Part shown: positions 21,067-32,120 of the stretch, one piece after another
Position numbering within the stretch: position 1 is the stretch's first letter
Layout of the letters: each line of letters begins with the position of its first letter
From: Zasmidium citrigriseum
Lineage: Eukaryota; Ascomycota; Dothideomycetes; Mycosphaerellales; Mycosphaerellaceae
Direction: 5' to 3'
Length of the DNA: 64,000 nt
Assembly (NCBI GenBank): GCA_002786025.1
Contig: NHNW01000046.1
Location: 558,001-622,000 of the forward strand
Made by a program: the position numbers and the translations under genes
The notes under the pieces: generated by a model
The model's input: only the letters and a program-made list of their open reading frames with translations
Databases searched by the model: none
What the model was told of the DNA's origin: nothing

Positions 21067-22850
21067 ATGGACCGACCGACGAAGGGAACATTCCGCCTCG
21101 CGGAGCGTGAGTTTCCTGAGGTGACTTGGTACAAGGACCCAGGACTGCGGAGGACTTACATCTGCTTGATGTTCGTCGTCTTGACTTCGGCAACCAACGG
21201 TTTCGACGGCAGCTTGGTCAATGGTCTGCAATCTCTGGAACCATGGCAAGAATGTGAGTGCATAGAGGACTTCTGCTGTGAATAGGCTGACTCTTCAACC
21301 AGACTTCGATCATCCAAATGGGTCATTGTTGGGCCTGTTCGCGTGTATCATGTCCGTTGGGTCCCTGGTGGCCCTGCCTGTTGTCCCTTATGCGGCTGAT
21401 TACCTCGGACGTCGCTGGGGCATCATCATCGGTTGCTTGATCATGATGCTGGGTGTCGTCCTTCAGAGCATTTCGATCAACTTCCGTATGTTCATCGCCG
21501 CCCGATTTTTCTTGGGCTTCGGCGTTGCCATTGCTCACGGCGCATCTCCGCTCCTGATCACCGAGCTGGTACATCCCCAGCACAGAGCTATCTTTACGAC
21601 CATCTACAACACGACCTGGTACTTTGGTTCGATCATCGCCGCGTGGGTTACCTTTGGAACGAACCACATGCCCAAGTAAGCACGAGGACACCAATATCCC
21701 ACTTTTAAGCGGCACTGACAATCATCTAGCAATTGGTCCTGGCGTATCCCGTCCATTCTTCAGGCAGCGCCATCCATCCTGCAGCTCGTTTTTGTCTGGT
21801 TCGTGCCGGAGAGCCCTCGATTCCTCCTTGCTCGCGGGCAGCCAGAAAAGGCACACGAGGTCCTCGCCAAAGTGCACGCCAACGGCGACAAGAACGACGA
21901 GGTCGTTCTGCTGGAACTGCAAGAGATCAAGGACACCATCATTCTCGAGAAAGAGATTGAAGGCAATGGCTGGCTACAACTATTCAAGACCAAGGGCAAT
22001 CGCCGCCGCTTGATCATTCTTCTCTCTCTGGGTCTCTTCAGCCAATGGTCCGGAAACGGTCTGGCATCCTATTATCTCAACCTCGTCCTCAATGACATTG
22101 GCGTCACCAACAGCAACACCCAACTTGTCATCAACGGATGCCTTCAGATCATGAACTTCATCGTCGCCATCGGACAATGTTTCGTGGTGGACTACGTTGG
22201 CAGAAGGACGCTTTTCTTGGTCTCTACCTCTGGAATGCTCGGCGCCTTCATCGTCTGGACAGCCTGTGCCGGCGAGTTCGCCAAGACTGGTGCTCAGGCG
22301 CTGGGAAATACGGTGATTGCGATGATCTTCATCTACTATGTGTTCTACAACCTTGCCTGGTCGGGCATGTTGGTCAGCTACTCGGCAGAGATCTTGCCAT
22401 ACAACATCCGAGCAAAGGGCATGACTCTCATGTTCTTGATGGTGGACAGTAAGTTCTGACAATGCAAGACAGCGACAACTGGCATGGCTGACAACGTATC
22501 TCTAGTCGCTCTTTTCTTCAATCAATACGTCAATCCCATTGCACTGGAGGATATCAAATGGTCAGTACAATATGACGAGTGCAAGAAAGCGAGGCTGACC
22601 TTTTCACAGGAAGTACTACATCGTCTACTGCGCATGGCTCGCCGTGGAGCTGTTGATCGTCTACTTCTTCTACATCGAGACTCGCTACACCCCACTCGAG
22701 GAGATTGCGAAGCACTTCGACGGCGACAATGCGATCGTTGGAGGAGCCGTGGCGACCGAGAAGAGCAAGGTGCTGGCTGCAGAGATGGGAGGTTTGGATA
22801 CCGTCGATCTGGACAAGAAGGATCCTCATGTGGAGCACAGGGAGCTGTAG
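21067..22850 (+). CDS. MFS sugar transporter (hexose/lactose-permease type)
   Basis: 524 aa from five exons: 21067-21253, 21303-21675, 21730-22448, 22506-22560, 22610-22850; introns of 49-57 nt. Twelve-helix sugar porter with the usual signatures: loop 2-3 D-YLGRRWG, LITELVHP-HRA after helix 4, PESPRFLLARGQ after helix 6, DYVGRRTLFLVS between helices 8 and 9, and SAEILPYNIRAKG after helix 10. The N-terminal TNGFDGSLVNGLQ is typical of fungal lactose/hexose porters. The C-terminal tail is hydrophilic and acidic. Substrate unknown; the family is clear. Confidence 0.92.
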
Positions 22851-23170
22851 ACAACGATACGTCTGCGGGTTATGATGCTATTGATTCAATTCGAGGACTT
22901 GTAGGCAATAAGCTGAGAAACATCAAGATGTCGCGTCTTCATGTGATTGCCAAGACTTGCTCCAACGCTCCTTCCTCACCTGCTCAGATCGCCAGCGCTG
23001 CCGCCTAACTTTAATTCAACCTCACCCGGCCTTCCGCAACACTCATCCATCACACAACCTTCTCACGTACCGTCTTCTCGCATCCATCACGCCCACGATC
23101 ATTCATCAACCACCGCCGTCGCACCGCACCGCACCGCATCACAGAGTCAGAACACGAACAGCAAAGCACC
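22851..23170. other. intergenic, 5' of MND1
   Basis: 320 nt. The right half is CA-rich and poor in G, ending CAGCAAAGCACC before the MND1 ATG, a usual fungal leader composition. No TATA or coding signal seen. Confidence 0.4.
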
Positions 23171-23916
23171 ATGGTGAGTCTTCCAGCAGCTTCCCACACG
23201 TTCAAGCTGACACTCCACCCAGGGCAAAGGCGTCGAATGCAAACCGCCCAAGCTGGCGGCCATCGTCAGCTACCTGCAGAAGTCCAAGGTCTGCTGGAAC
23301 CTCAAGGATCTCGAGAAACAGATTCCATCCGTCGCCTCCATCAATGGCATGCAAGTCAAAGGTACGCTCCTTCACCCAGCTCCACTTCACTCGACTCATA
23401 CCTCACCTCACAGACTACATCCAAGCCCTGCAAGACGAAAACCAAATCTGCGTCGAGAAGATCGGCAGCGGCAACTGGTACTGGAACTTTGCCAGCACCG
23501 ACAAGCGCAAGAAGCAGAAAGCGCTCGATGAAGCCCAAGCCGCCAACTCCAAAATCTCCACCGTCGTCGAAGAGCTCCGCGAGAAGCTGCAAGAGACTGT
23601 CGCGGCGCGGGAAGAGGATGAGGAAGCGGGCGACCTCCGTGAAGACTTGACGTCGAAGCAGGCCGTCCTGGAGGCGGACCTCAAGACGCTGACGAAGGAG
23701 CTGGAGGCGTACAGTGACAATGACCCGGAAGAGCTGGAGCGGAAGGAGAAGGAGATTGAGGAGTTCAGAGCCCAGGCGAATCAGTCGACGGATGAGATCT
23801 ATTCAATGGAGGGATGGTTTAAGAAGAATGGGATGGATCTGGCCATCACCGCGAACCGGATGGGCTTGTATGGTGATGAGTGGGACACTGACGAGTATGA
23901 CTTCAAGGAGCTCTAA
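23171..23916 (+). CDS. MND1: Meiotic recombination protein Mnd1
   Basis: 214 aa; exons 23171-23173 (only the ATG), 23223-23361 and 23414-23916; introns of 49 and 52 nt. Mnd1 pairs with Hop2 and stimulates Dmc1/Rad51 strand exchange in meiosis. The N-terminal winged helix reads KLAAIVSYLQKSKVCWNLKD, then ASINGMQVKDYIQALQDENQ and EKIGSGNWYWNF, followed by a long coiled coil (about residues 80-185) and an acidic C-terminus. The three-base first exon is forced because the frame of exon 2 has no ATG before the conserved block and the GTGAGT donor directly follows the ATG. Confidence 0.88.
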
Positions 23917-24239
23917 AGTGGGCGCCTTGGTGGGAACGTGGTGGCGACATGTGTGAATGGGTGTGATACGGTCTGGAGGCTGACTTGCTTGCGTTGCTGT
24001 GTTCGAGACGCGGGCGTTGAGGCGTCACAAATTCAATGGGATATGAAACGGATGTGACGTTCAGAATGGTGGTTTCATGCTGTCGTATAGATGTCATCTC
24101 ATTCCTATGTACACCCACCGCACACTGCCTGTCTCAGGTGCCAGTCGAAACGCCTGCCCAATGCAAAAGTGGTATCGAGCCAAAACAAAGAATCCAACGC
24201 CGCAAGAGATATACAACAATTTGGTAGAACAGTGATCGA
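23917..24239. other. intergenic, convergent 3' ends
   Basis: 323 nt between the MND1 stop and the exchanger stop; 3' UTRs only. No other feature seen. Confidence 0.4.
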
Positions 24240-27200
24240 TCACCTATCCGCCTCGCCCAGGATGCCCGTAACTTCCACGACCACATTGAAAATGGTGCTG
24301 ATAGTCCAGAGCGCAATCATCGCCCACGCGATCTTCCGATTCAGCACCCATTTGTTGAGCGGCACCAAGATCAACAAGCCCACCAATGTGATGAGCAAGG
24401 TGATGCCGCTTACGATCAGAGTCTTGCTGACCTCGATGTGGTAGCTCTTGAATCTGATGCCTTTCTCGGGATGCTTGTCGTGTCTTCGTTCGGCGCCTCG
24501 AATCAACATGTAGGAGCCCGATAGACCCACACCGAGGAGGATGTTGAGCATTGGACCTCCGAAGCAGGCGGAGAGCGCCATGACCGGATATCCAAGCTTG
24601 GCGACAGTGACATCCGCGACCAGATCTCCGAGTGAGTTGCCCACGGCAAAGATGGTCAGCCCCATGATGGCATGTGACATGTTCAAGATGACGGCCAGTG
24701 CTTTGAGAGCGCCCACAACTTGGGAGGCCACAGCAGAGATCCACGCTATGGATACGACAAAACCCGACAGACTTAGGATGATGCGATAGATATTCGGACG
24801 ATGGGTAGTTGTTGTGGTGAGAAGTAGAGGGATCAAGAGCACAAGGGATACCAGTAAACAGATCAAGATCGACCGGACCAGCCAAGATGGAGATAGGTCC
24901 GTCGGCGCCTGGATGTAGATCGACAGCACAATGAAGATGGGTGCCAGGAAGAGCTGGATGATGACCAACCAACGATTCCACAACTCTGGTGGCATGTTAT
25001 CGTTCTCATTCCCGCTCGACGTTCGGAGTGGCTGGGGCTCGGCAACTACAGCAGGACTGTGATTGACGCCTGCTTCGTGCTCACGTCGATGATCCTCGGC
25101 ATGGGCAGCCAACGAAGCCGTATTGCCCAACCCGGTAACACCACCAGTGGCCATGTCGTGGTGCGGATGGTCGTCCGGTGGATCCAAAAAGTACTCTGGT
25201 ATGATCCCGCCCTTGGGCGCCGGGGACACTGTTGTCACAGTAGCGGCGCTCTTCGACCTGGCACTATCCAGACTCAAGTTCTTAGCAGGCGTAGCTGAGG
25301 GCGAATCATCTACATCTTCTCGTTCGGTCTCGACCACGGGCAGCGTTATTGTCAGCAGGAAAACACTCGGCGCAGCTACGATTCCCAAAATCTTCTCCCA
25401 CCAACTTTTCTCATGCCAGTGGTAAATGGTCGGGAATAATGTGGATGCAAGCACACCGGGAGGGGGAGCGAGGCGGTAGGGCCAGAACTTCGTCAACCTA
25501 GTAGGCCGGCGAGGGACTTCTTGCTCCACAGCTTGATCTGCTGGCAATGATTCTGGAGACACTGGACCTGGAAGATAAAGGCTGGGCGGTCTGGTACCAA
25601 TTGGAGATCTTGTGCTCGCAGTGATCGAGGGCGACGGATAGTCACGATAAGCTGGAAATGGGGAGGTGCCTCGACTTGACGGCGGCGATCTGTCGTTCTG
25701 TGGAATCACAATCTTGGGAAGCATCTTTGCACGAGGTACAAGACGGGGAGAGTCATCCTTGGGCGAGTCTGTGCCCCTGCGTGATGGCGCTCGCGGCACA
25801 AAATAGTCACTCGTAGGTCGATTGAGCGGGGCAGGCTCCGGGGGAGCCAGAAGATCGCCTGATGCAGTGGAGGCACGGCTGCGGGACTGAGGGAATGCAC
25901 TCTCCCGGCCTGGGGTCGCGGGTTCGATCATCAAAGTTGGCGAAGTAGGGGATGTTGGATGAGAAGTAGAGTTGTTGGGCACTGCCAGCAGATTGCCAGG
26001 GCGTTGCCCTTGTTCGCCTGGCTCCTCAGGAATGTTGTCTTCTGACTGAATGGGCGTCAGCTTTGGGAAGTGAGCGCCGAGACGTAAGCCGGCTGCATCG
26101 TTGGCTGAAACCGCTCGCGACCTCCCCACAGGCGCCGAGTAAGGTGTTGGAAGATCGAAGCCGGGTCGTTCGAGAAGAGGCGAGCTCTCGTCTGTGACAT
26201 GAACTTCATACGATGGTCGAGAGGCTGGATCTGAGATGGAAGACATCTGGTCTTGTTGCTGAAGCGTCGTATAGGTCGGATCGTCAGAATATCGTCGAGA
26301 GTCCAAAGGAATGGTCTGGATGTTCCGTGATTTCTGTAACGATTTAAGGACTGCCTGAAATTCCAGGGCTCCGACCAAGGAAGGGCGCACTGGAGTCACC
26401 GTGTTACGTCTGGATCGCGCATTCGGTCTAGTGAGTCGCATATTGCTCGATAGGTCACTCATCCACCGATCTCTTGCCTCTTCTTCTTCATCTTCGTTGT
26501 AGTTGTCTTCGTAGGGCTCGGCGGAACCTCCTTCCAATGCAGACCAATCTTCCCGAGATACGCCTCTGAAAATGCTGGGCCTTCGTCGATCGGTGGCTTC
26601 GGCTGGATCGTCATGATACGCTTCGTACTCTTGTTCGTCCTCTCCAGGGAGCGAGAAGTGGCCTCTGGCGGCAGCTTCCTTTTCTTTTCTCAGCCTTCTC
26701 CGGCCCACCCACCAGTGCCACGCAACAACAAATATCACATAAAAGATGTAGTATATGACCATCGCGACACATTCCCAGAAGTGCAGCCTGCCATCCCATA
26801 GGAATACCATGCTAAAAGCTGCGGCGACGGCAAAGAACCCCACGTCTCGTATGAATGTGTTCTTCGATACGTGGAACGGGCGTATCAAGGCCATAGCTCC
26901 TGCAACGACTGCCGTGATGAAGCCCGCAGCTCCAAACAATTCGCCGACCGCCAGACTGCCGCTGTTCGTGCTCATGGCGGCAAATGTGGAAAAGACATCT
27001 GGACTGCCGTTCCCAAATGCCAAGAATGTGACACCTGCCATGCTCTCGCTCATTCCCAGGATTCCGGCGATCGTACTAAGATCAATGCAGAAGAAATCGC
27101 TGGCGGCGATGCCGATGGTGGAGAACAGCAGTCCGAGCCATGATATCAAGATAAGGAAGGCCACCGGTTTGGCGTGAGGGAGCTTGCAGTAGAACAGCTC

Positions 27201-27479
27201 CAGGTATGCGGTGAAGCCTCCCTCGTCGGGCGGACAATGAGCCCGAATGAATGCGCATTGGTCTTGCGAGGCGTGGACTCGGCGGCAGTCATCGTCGCCG
27301 CGGATAGAGATGGGCGCATCGAGAGATCGCGAGTGCAGTGACGGCGCGGGCGGTGGGCGGAAGTAGGGATCGATGAGGAGGGCGTAGGTCGCGACGAGGA
27401 GACAGAATCCCACGATCAGGAAGAACCTGCCGGCAGCGCGGTGTCTCGTTCTGGTGCGGGTTCGCTCGTCGTGGCGCAT
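24240..27479 (-). CDS. Sodium/calcium exchanger-family membrane protein
   Basis: Intronless, 1079 aa. Cation/Ca2+ exchanger of the CCX/NCLX-like branch, likely in an internal membrane such as the vacuole or ER. An N-terminal hydrophobic segment (about 18-36) precedes a lumenal loop with paired Cys. The first alpha repeat carries FLAFGNGSPDVFSTFAAMS and the second ILNMSHAIMGLTIFAVGNSL followed by GDLVADVTVAKLGYPVMAL. Between them is a very long Pro/Ser-rich loop (about residues 260-690) that is probably cytosolic and regulatory. The start at 27479 is chosen; the upstream 22 codons have no good ATG. Confidence 0.88.
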   Translation of the reverse strand: MRHDERTRTRTRHRAAGRFFLIVGFCLLVATYALLIDPYFRPPPAPSLHSRSLDAPISIRGDDDCRRVHASQDQCAFIRAHCPPDEGGFTAYLELFYCKLPHAKPVAFLILISWLGLLFSTIGIAASDFFCIDLSTIAGILGMSESMAGVTFLAFGNGSPDVFSTFAAMSTNSGSLAVGELFGAAGFITAVVAGAMALIRPFHVSKNTFIRDVGFFAVAAAFSMVFLWDGRLHFWECVAMVIYYIFYVIFVVAWHWWVGRRRLRKEKEAAARGHFSLPGEDEQEYEAYHDDPAEATDRRRPSIFRGVSREDWSALEGGSAEPYEDNYNEDEEEEARDRWMSDLSSNMRLTRPNARSRRNTVTPVRPSLVGALEFQAVLKSLQKSRNIQTIPLDSRRYSDDPTYTTLQQQDQMSSISDPASRPSYEVHVTDESSPLLERPGFDLPTPYSAPVGRSRAVSANDAAGLRLGAHFPKLTPIQSEDNIPEEPGEQGQRPGNLLAVPNNSTSHPTSPTSPTLMIEPATPGRESAFPQSRSRASTASGDLLAPPEPAPLNRPTSDYFVPRAPSRRGTDSPKDDSPRLVPRAKMLPKIVIPQNDRSPPSSRGTSPFPAYRDYPSPSITASTRSPIGTRPPSLYLPGPVSPESLPADQAVEQEVPRRPTRLTKFWPYRLAPPPGVLASTLFPTIYHWHEKSWWEKILGIVAAPSVFLLTITLPVVETEREDVDDSPSATPAKNLSLDSARSKSAATVTTVSPAPKGGIIPEYFLDPPDDHPHHDMATGGVTGLGNTASLAAHAEDHRREHEAGVNHSPAVVAEPQPLRTSSGNENDNMPPELWNRWLVIIQLFLAPIFIVLSIYIQAPTDLSPSWLVRSILICLLVSLVLLIPLLLTTTTTHRPNIYRIILSLSGFVVSIAWISAVASQVVGALKALAVILNMSHAIMGLTIFAVGNSLGDLVADVTVAKLGYPVMALSACFGGPMLNILLGVGLSGSYMLIRGAERRHDKHPEKGIRFKSYHIEVSKTLIVSGITLLITLVGLLILVPLNKWVLNRKIAWAMIALWTISTIFNVVVEVTGILGEADR

Positions 27480-27890
27480 GATGGCGGCGGAGGAGGAAGT
27501 GGGTTCATGGACCAGTCCAACATGCTGGCCGCAGGAAACAAGCAATCTAGCAGCACTGCTTCTTCATTCACGACCGGGTGGCGAGAGGTGGTGGAAATGG
27601 CGGGCAAGCAGGCACGCACGCAGGCACACGATAGCTGGCTCTGGCTCCACGTCAAGATTCACTGCACACTTCCAAGCAATGCGCAGCAGCACATGACGTT
27701 TGGCCCTCCTCGGCTAAGGGACATCCCTGTGCCGTCCCGTCTCGCCGAGCCGCGTGGTGTGGCTGATGGCTGTGGCGCAGTGTTTACGCCGGTAAACAAT
27801 GCGCGTTTGACGTTTGGCCTGTGACACCAAACTCTCTCACCACCCTCCCCCAATGTTGCGACTCGCGCATTAGATCTCCCACGCCCCAGC
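27480..27890. promoter_or_regulatory. bidirectional promoter of exchanger and BRN1
   Basis: 411 nt between divergent starts. It contains TGTTTAC (27781-27787) and its inverse GTAAACA (27792-27798), the core of forkhead-factor sites, 93 nt before the BRN1 ATG. The 12-mer TGACGTTTGGCC occurs twice (27694-27705, 27808-27819). Both are read directly; their use is inferred. Confidence 0.5.
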
Positions 27891-30494
27891 ATGCCTCGAG
27901 TGCGCGCAAACGTCGGCCAGCAGTCCGCCGCATCGCTCGCTTCCTCCCACGCCTCGCCCTCCAAAGCGGTGCAGATTCCGCTCAACGATGACAAGGAAGA
28001 GAAGGCCAAACGCCTGCAGTCACGCCACGCCCTCCACTCCCACCAGATGAGCCAGATCAAGGCCGCCGCCAACCAGACGCCCCAGCGCAAGCGACGATCA
28101 ATGGGTATGGGCGATGGACCGTCCACGCCTTCGCAGGACGATGATGTCTACGGCGTGCGAGGCGAGCACGTTACGCCTATGAAGCGCGTGCCAATCCTCG
28201 CCAATTTCGAAGAATGGATGAAGATGGCCACCGACAACAAGATCAACGCGAATAATAGCTGGAACTTCGCCCTGATCGACTATTTTCACGATATGAGCCT
28301 GCTGAAGGAGGGCGACAGCGTCAACTTCCAGAAGGCCAGCTGCACGTTGGACGGATGCGTCAAGATCTATACCAGCAGAGTTGACAGCGTCGCGACCGAA
28401 ACGGGCAAGCTTCTGAGTGGTCTCGCAGACAGCGGCAACAAGAAGCGCAAAGGCGGCGATGCAGAAGAGGAGGGCGGAGAAGATGGGGAAGATGATGAAG
28501 AAGGCGAGGACGGCACGAAAAAGAAGAGTAAGAGGAAGCAAAGGTCAGCTGAGGCTACATTGGTCACCTCTTTTGAAACACTGCGCCTGAAGAAGATGGA
28601 ATTGGAATTCTCCGTGGACCCTCTGTTCAAAAAGGCGTCAGCAGATTTTGACGAGGGCGGTGCCAAGGGTCTCCTTCTCAACCATCTTTCGATCGACAGC
28701 ACAGGCCGCATCGTTTTCGACAGCAGCGATGATGCACAGGATCCGGAGATTGAGGATTCGCGACGAGACAGTATGGAGCCGGAAGGGGAAGAAGAGAAGG
28801 AGGAGACTGAACCGACCGCCGAGGATGGCCCTGTTGATATCGCAGCTCTGGGTGCACGCTTCTTCCCCGATCTCGATAAGCTGGACGAACAAGACATTTG
28901 TCCGTCGCTGAAGGATTTTGAATTGGGTGGTGGCGACGCTTCTCTTGATTTGCCATTTCTTAAGGCTCCCGAGAATTGGCGAGACGAGCATGCCGAATCT
29001 ACCACTGCGGAGCACCATGATCAGACTGGCATCAATCTCAACGACCAGACCGCTGCGTTCGGCATGGATGACGATGATGGACTTGGCGGCTTCGATCTTG
29101 GACCAGAAGTTGGATTCGGCGAGGGCGGTGAGGCATGGGCTCGAGAAGCAGCATTGCAACCGCAAATGCGGGTCTACAGCACAACAGCCGGCGCCGATCC
29201 CACAGATGACGCTGCAGGAGAAGTCGGTGTCTTTGATACGGACAGCAATACCTATGGTGTCCGACTTCAGCATCGCCCAGAGCACGATCAGGAGAACATC
29301 TTGAACTACTTCGACAATGCGTTGCAAAAGAATTGGGCTGGGCCAGAACACTGGAAGATTGCACGGATAAAGGAGGCTAATAAGGAAGGGCCTAAGAAAC
29401 AGAGGAAGGAAAAGGAGCCCTTTGAGATCGATTTCGCCGCGCCCATGTCTCAAGACTTGGCCAATCTGCTATACACGCCCGCGACAAATAATAGCACCAT
29501 ATGTTTAGCCAAGAAGGATTGGAAGAGTCGGACACGAAATCTCTTGCCGGACGACAAGCACTTCAATTCGAAAGACCTGCTCAAGCTGTTCTTGAAGCCC
29601 AAGGCCAAGCTTGGATCCCGGAAACCCGGTCACTCCGGTAAGCAGCAAGGCCTGCTGCCCAATGGGGAGATCGACGAGGCATACTGGGCCTCTCACAACG
29701 CACCGCCGGCCCAGCCATACCCATTGGACGATGATGCTGTGCAGGGCGATTACGATGCCAACTTCTTCCAGGACGACGGACTGCCCATGGCTGGAGGCAT
29801 CGACGATGATGATGACGAGTTTGCGGATGCACGCGAAGCGTTCTCACCAGGTGCAGACGAAGTCGACGCTGCAGGACCCGCCGGAGCTGGTATCGATAGC
29901 GTTGCTGGACCTCAAGAACCTGGGGCCGGCGGTGAGGCCTTCGGAGCTAACCTGGTAGCGCAATCTCGACGGATGAGACCCGAGTACGTGCAGTACGCGC
30001 GTGTGGCAAAGAAGGTCGACGTGAGACGATTGAAGGAGGAAATGTGGCGTGGGATTGGTTTTGAGCAGAGGTCAGTACCCTTTCCAGTTTCAACGTGGCG
30101 GTGCACGGAGTTAGTAACGCCAACGCTGTTGGCAATCTCCTTCGCACAACCCTGCGACGGACGAGACATGGCCTGCCCGGCTTGTCCACTTTCTCGAAAG
30201 TTTGAAGACTAACATCCGACTCTTAGATCCGAACCAGAGACTCCAGCCTCCAAGCCCCAGATCCCGGCTCTATCCATGGACGACAAGGCAACGTTAAAGT
30301 TCACCGACATTATGAACAACCTTCAGCACGTCTATCAGAAGCAGCAAATGGCCGACATCAGCACATCATTCGGCTTCATTTGCCTGCTGCATTTGGCCAA
30401 CGAGAAGGGACTTGTAATAGAGAACGTTGACGGATGGCAGGATCTCACAGTCAGGAAAGACTTTGACGCTCTGGTCTTGGAAGGGGGCGATTGA
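27891..30494 (+). CDS. BRN1: Condensin complex subunit 2 (Brn1/CAP-H)
   Basis: 815 aa; exons 27891-30070 and 30227-30494, a 156-nt phase-2 intron, long for this window. Brn1 is the kleisin that links the Smc2-Smc4 heads and recruits the HEAT subunits to compact mitotic chromosomes. The N-terminal kleisin part shows PILANFEEWMKMATDNKINA and NSWNFALIDYFHDM. The middle is acidic with the usual IDFAAPMS and DKHFNSKDLLKLFLKPKAKL blocks. The second exon gives the C-terminal winged helix (QMADISTSFGFICLLHLANE). Length and order match the family. Confidence 0.94.
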
Positions 30495-31180
30495 TAAGCC
30501 ATGGACAGGTCATGGGTGTATGACGGAGTTTGGAGATGGTGATCAACCTTTCGTATTACATATGACTGATTGAAAGATGACTTCCGCTAGAAAGAAGCAT
30601 TGTACAACACGCTTTATTGATTGGCGCTCAGACTAGGGCACCACTACCTGCTTTCGGCGAGATCAACGATTCTCTCTTGTTCAAGTCGCGAAGTCCGCAT
30701 CCGCTCCAACGATCATCGAGCATGTGAAGCCTGTCGGACCTGGATTCAACGCCCTATAAGAGATCTTAGCGCAATGTTCGCTCTGCACCAAGAGCCGATC
30801 GATAGCCGACTGGGCGCTATCCTACTCCTTATACATGGGTCTACATTCCCAAACGAACGATCGGCATCCAGGCAGCAACAATGCACTCGACTTTCGTGCG
30901 ATTGCAGTATATTTTGCTCTCGGCCGAGCACGCGGCCGAACCGAGCTGCATATGCCGCTTATAGGTGAATGAATGCCGGAAGGTAAGACAGCCCACGACA
31001 AACATCGACTGGGACGAGGAGAAGGAGTATAAAAGAGAGGCCATGTCTTGCTCAAGATCTGTCTTTCGATTCCAACAACTCAACATCTCCAGACCTCTCA
31101 ACCGACGATCAATTACTTATATCAAACCCCAATACTTCAATCTACCCAACACCAAAAACGCAAGACACAGCTTCACGACA
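30495..31180. other. promoter region of the O-methyltransferase gene
   Basis: About 690 nt between BRN1 and the methyltransferase. The right end has a TATA box (31028-31034) followed by a CT/CA-rich leader. Nothing coding is supported, though the frame upstream of the start is open to 30965. Confidence 0.45.
31028..31034 (+). promoter_or_regulatory. TATA box of the O-methyltransferase gene
   Basis: TATAAAA in the context gagTATAAAAgagagg. It lies only 9 nt before an in-frame ATG at 31043 and 147 nt before the ATG at 31181. Transcription normally starts tens of bases after a TATA, so this site argues for translation from 31181. Confidence 0.5.
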
Positions 31181-31849
31181 ATGTCGATCGAACAAGGCCT
31201 CCAAAGGGCATTCAAGATCGTCAGCGAGGCACAGAATGACCTCGTAAAATCCACCCCTCAATTGGACAACGCCATCGCGAACTCCCGAGCCAACGGCCTG
31301 CCTTCAATCGCCATCGGGCCCTCCCAAGGCGCCTCCCTCTCGATCCTCTGCCAACTAGTACAAGCCAAGAACATCCTCGAAATCGGTACCCTGGGCGGCT
31401 ACTCGACCCTTTGGTTCGCCAACTCCGTCCCCGGTGTGAAAGTCACATCGATCGAATACAACCCCAAACACCGAGACGTGGCGATGGAGAACACCAAAGA
31501 CTGCTCCAACGTCGAGATTCTTCTCGGCGCTGCACTGGACGTGCTGCCCAAACTGGCTGCTGAGGGACGGAAGTTTGATTTCATCTTCATCGATGCGGAT
31601 TGGGACCAGCAGGCCGAGTACTTCGATTGGGCGGTCAAGATGACCCACAAGGGCAAGTGTATCTATGTTGACAATGTGGTGCGGCAATTGACCGAGGCTG
31701 CGGGTGATGGGAGTGATAAGGGGAGGGCTTTGGTGGATTTCGTGGCGAAAGATAAGAGGGTAGAGGCCAGTTTGATCCCGGTTCTGAGTACGCATAAGAC
31801 GAATGTCATGGAGATGGTGGATGGGTATTTGCTGGCGACTGTGAAGTAG
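31181..31849 (+). CDS. SAM-dependent O-methyltransferase (class I, CCoAOMT-like)
   Basis: Intronless, 222 aa. Small cation-dependent catechol-type O-methyltransferase fold. Motif I is KNILEIGTLGGYSTLWFA; the acidic ribose-binding region is VTSIEYNPKHRDVA; the metal/catalytic stretch is FDFIFIDADWDQQAEYF; and GKCIYVDNVVRQ closes the site. No transmembrane part. An ATG at 31043 would add 46 residues rich in Arg and Ser that look like a mitochondrial presequence, but a TATA box 9 nt before it makes this less likely. Substrate unknown; no biosynthetic cluster surrounds it. Confidence 0.88.
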   Translation: MSIEQGLQRAFKIVSEAQNDLVKSTPQLDNAIANSRANGLPSIAIGPSQGASLSILCQLVQAKNILEIGTLGGYSTLWFANSVPGVKVTSIEYNPKHRDVAMENTKDCSNVEILLGAALDVLPKLAAEGRKFDFIFIDADWDQQAEYFDWAVKMTHKGKCIYVDNVVRQLTEAAGDGSDKGRALVDFVAKDKRVEASLIPVLSTHKTNVMEMVDGYLLATVK

Positions 31850-32120
31850 ACGGCAAAGGGGCCAGGTTTGCTGGGTAGTATGTAGTACATAATCTGTATC
31901 GAATGCCCTCCACCTGAAATATCTTCACGTTGAGGACTGAGGTGCTCAGTGATAACTGCGATATCCATTGAAAAGTCACTTTCCGGGAAGGCGACCGAAC
32001 TCAATGCCGTTGGCCGAACGCCGATTCCGTAGGTCGGAGATACATTATTGTTCACATTCACTCGTTTACCTGCTATTTGAACACAAGCCAGGCGGTCTCA
32101 CACAAAGAGCCTGTGGGAGC

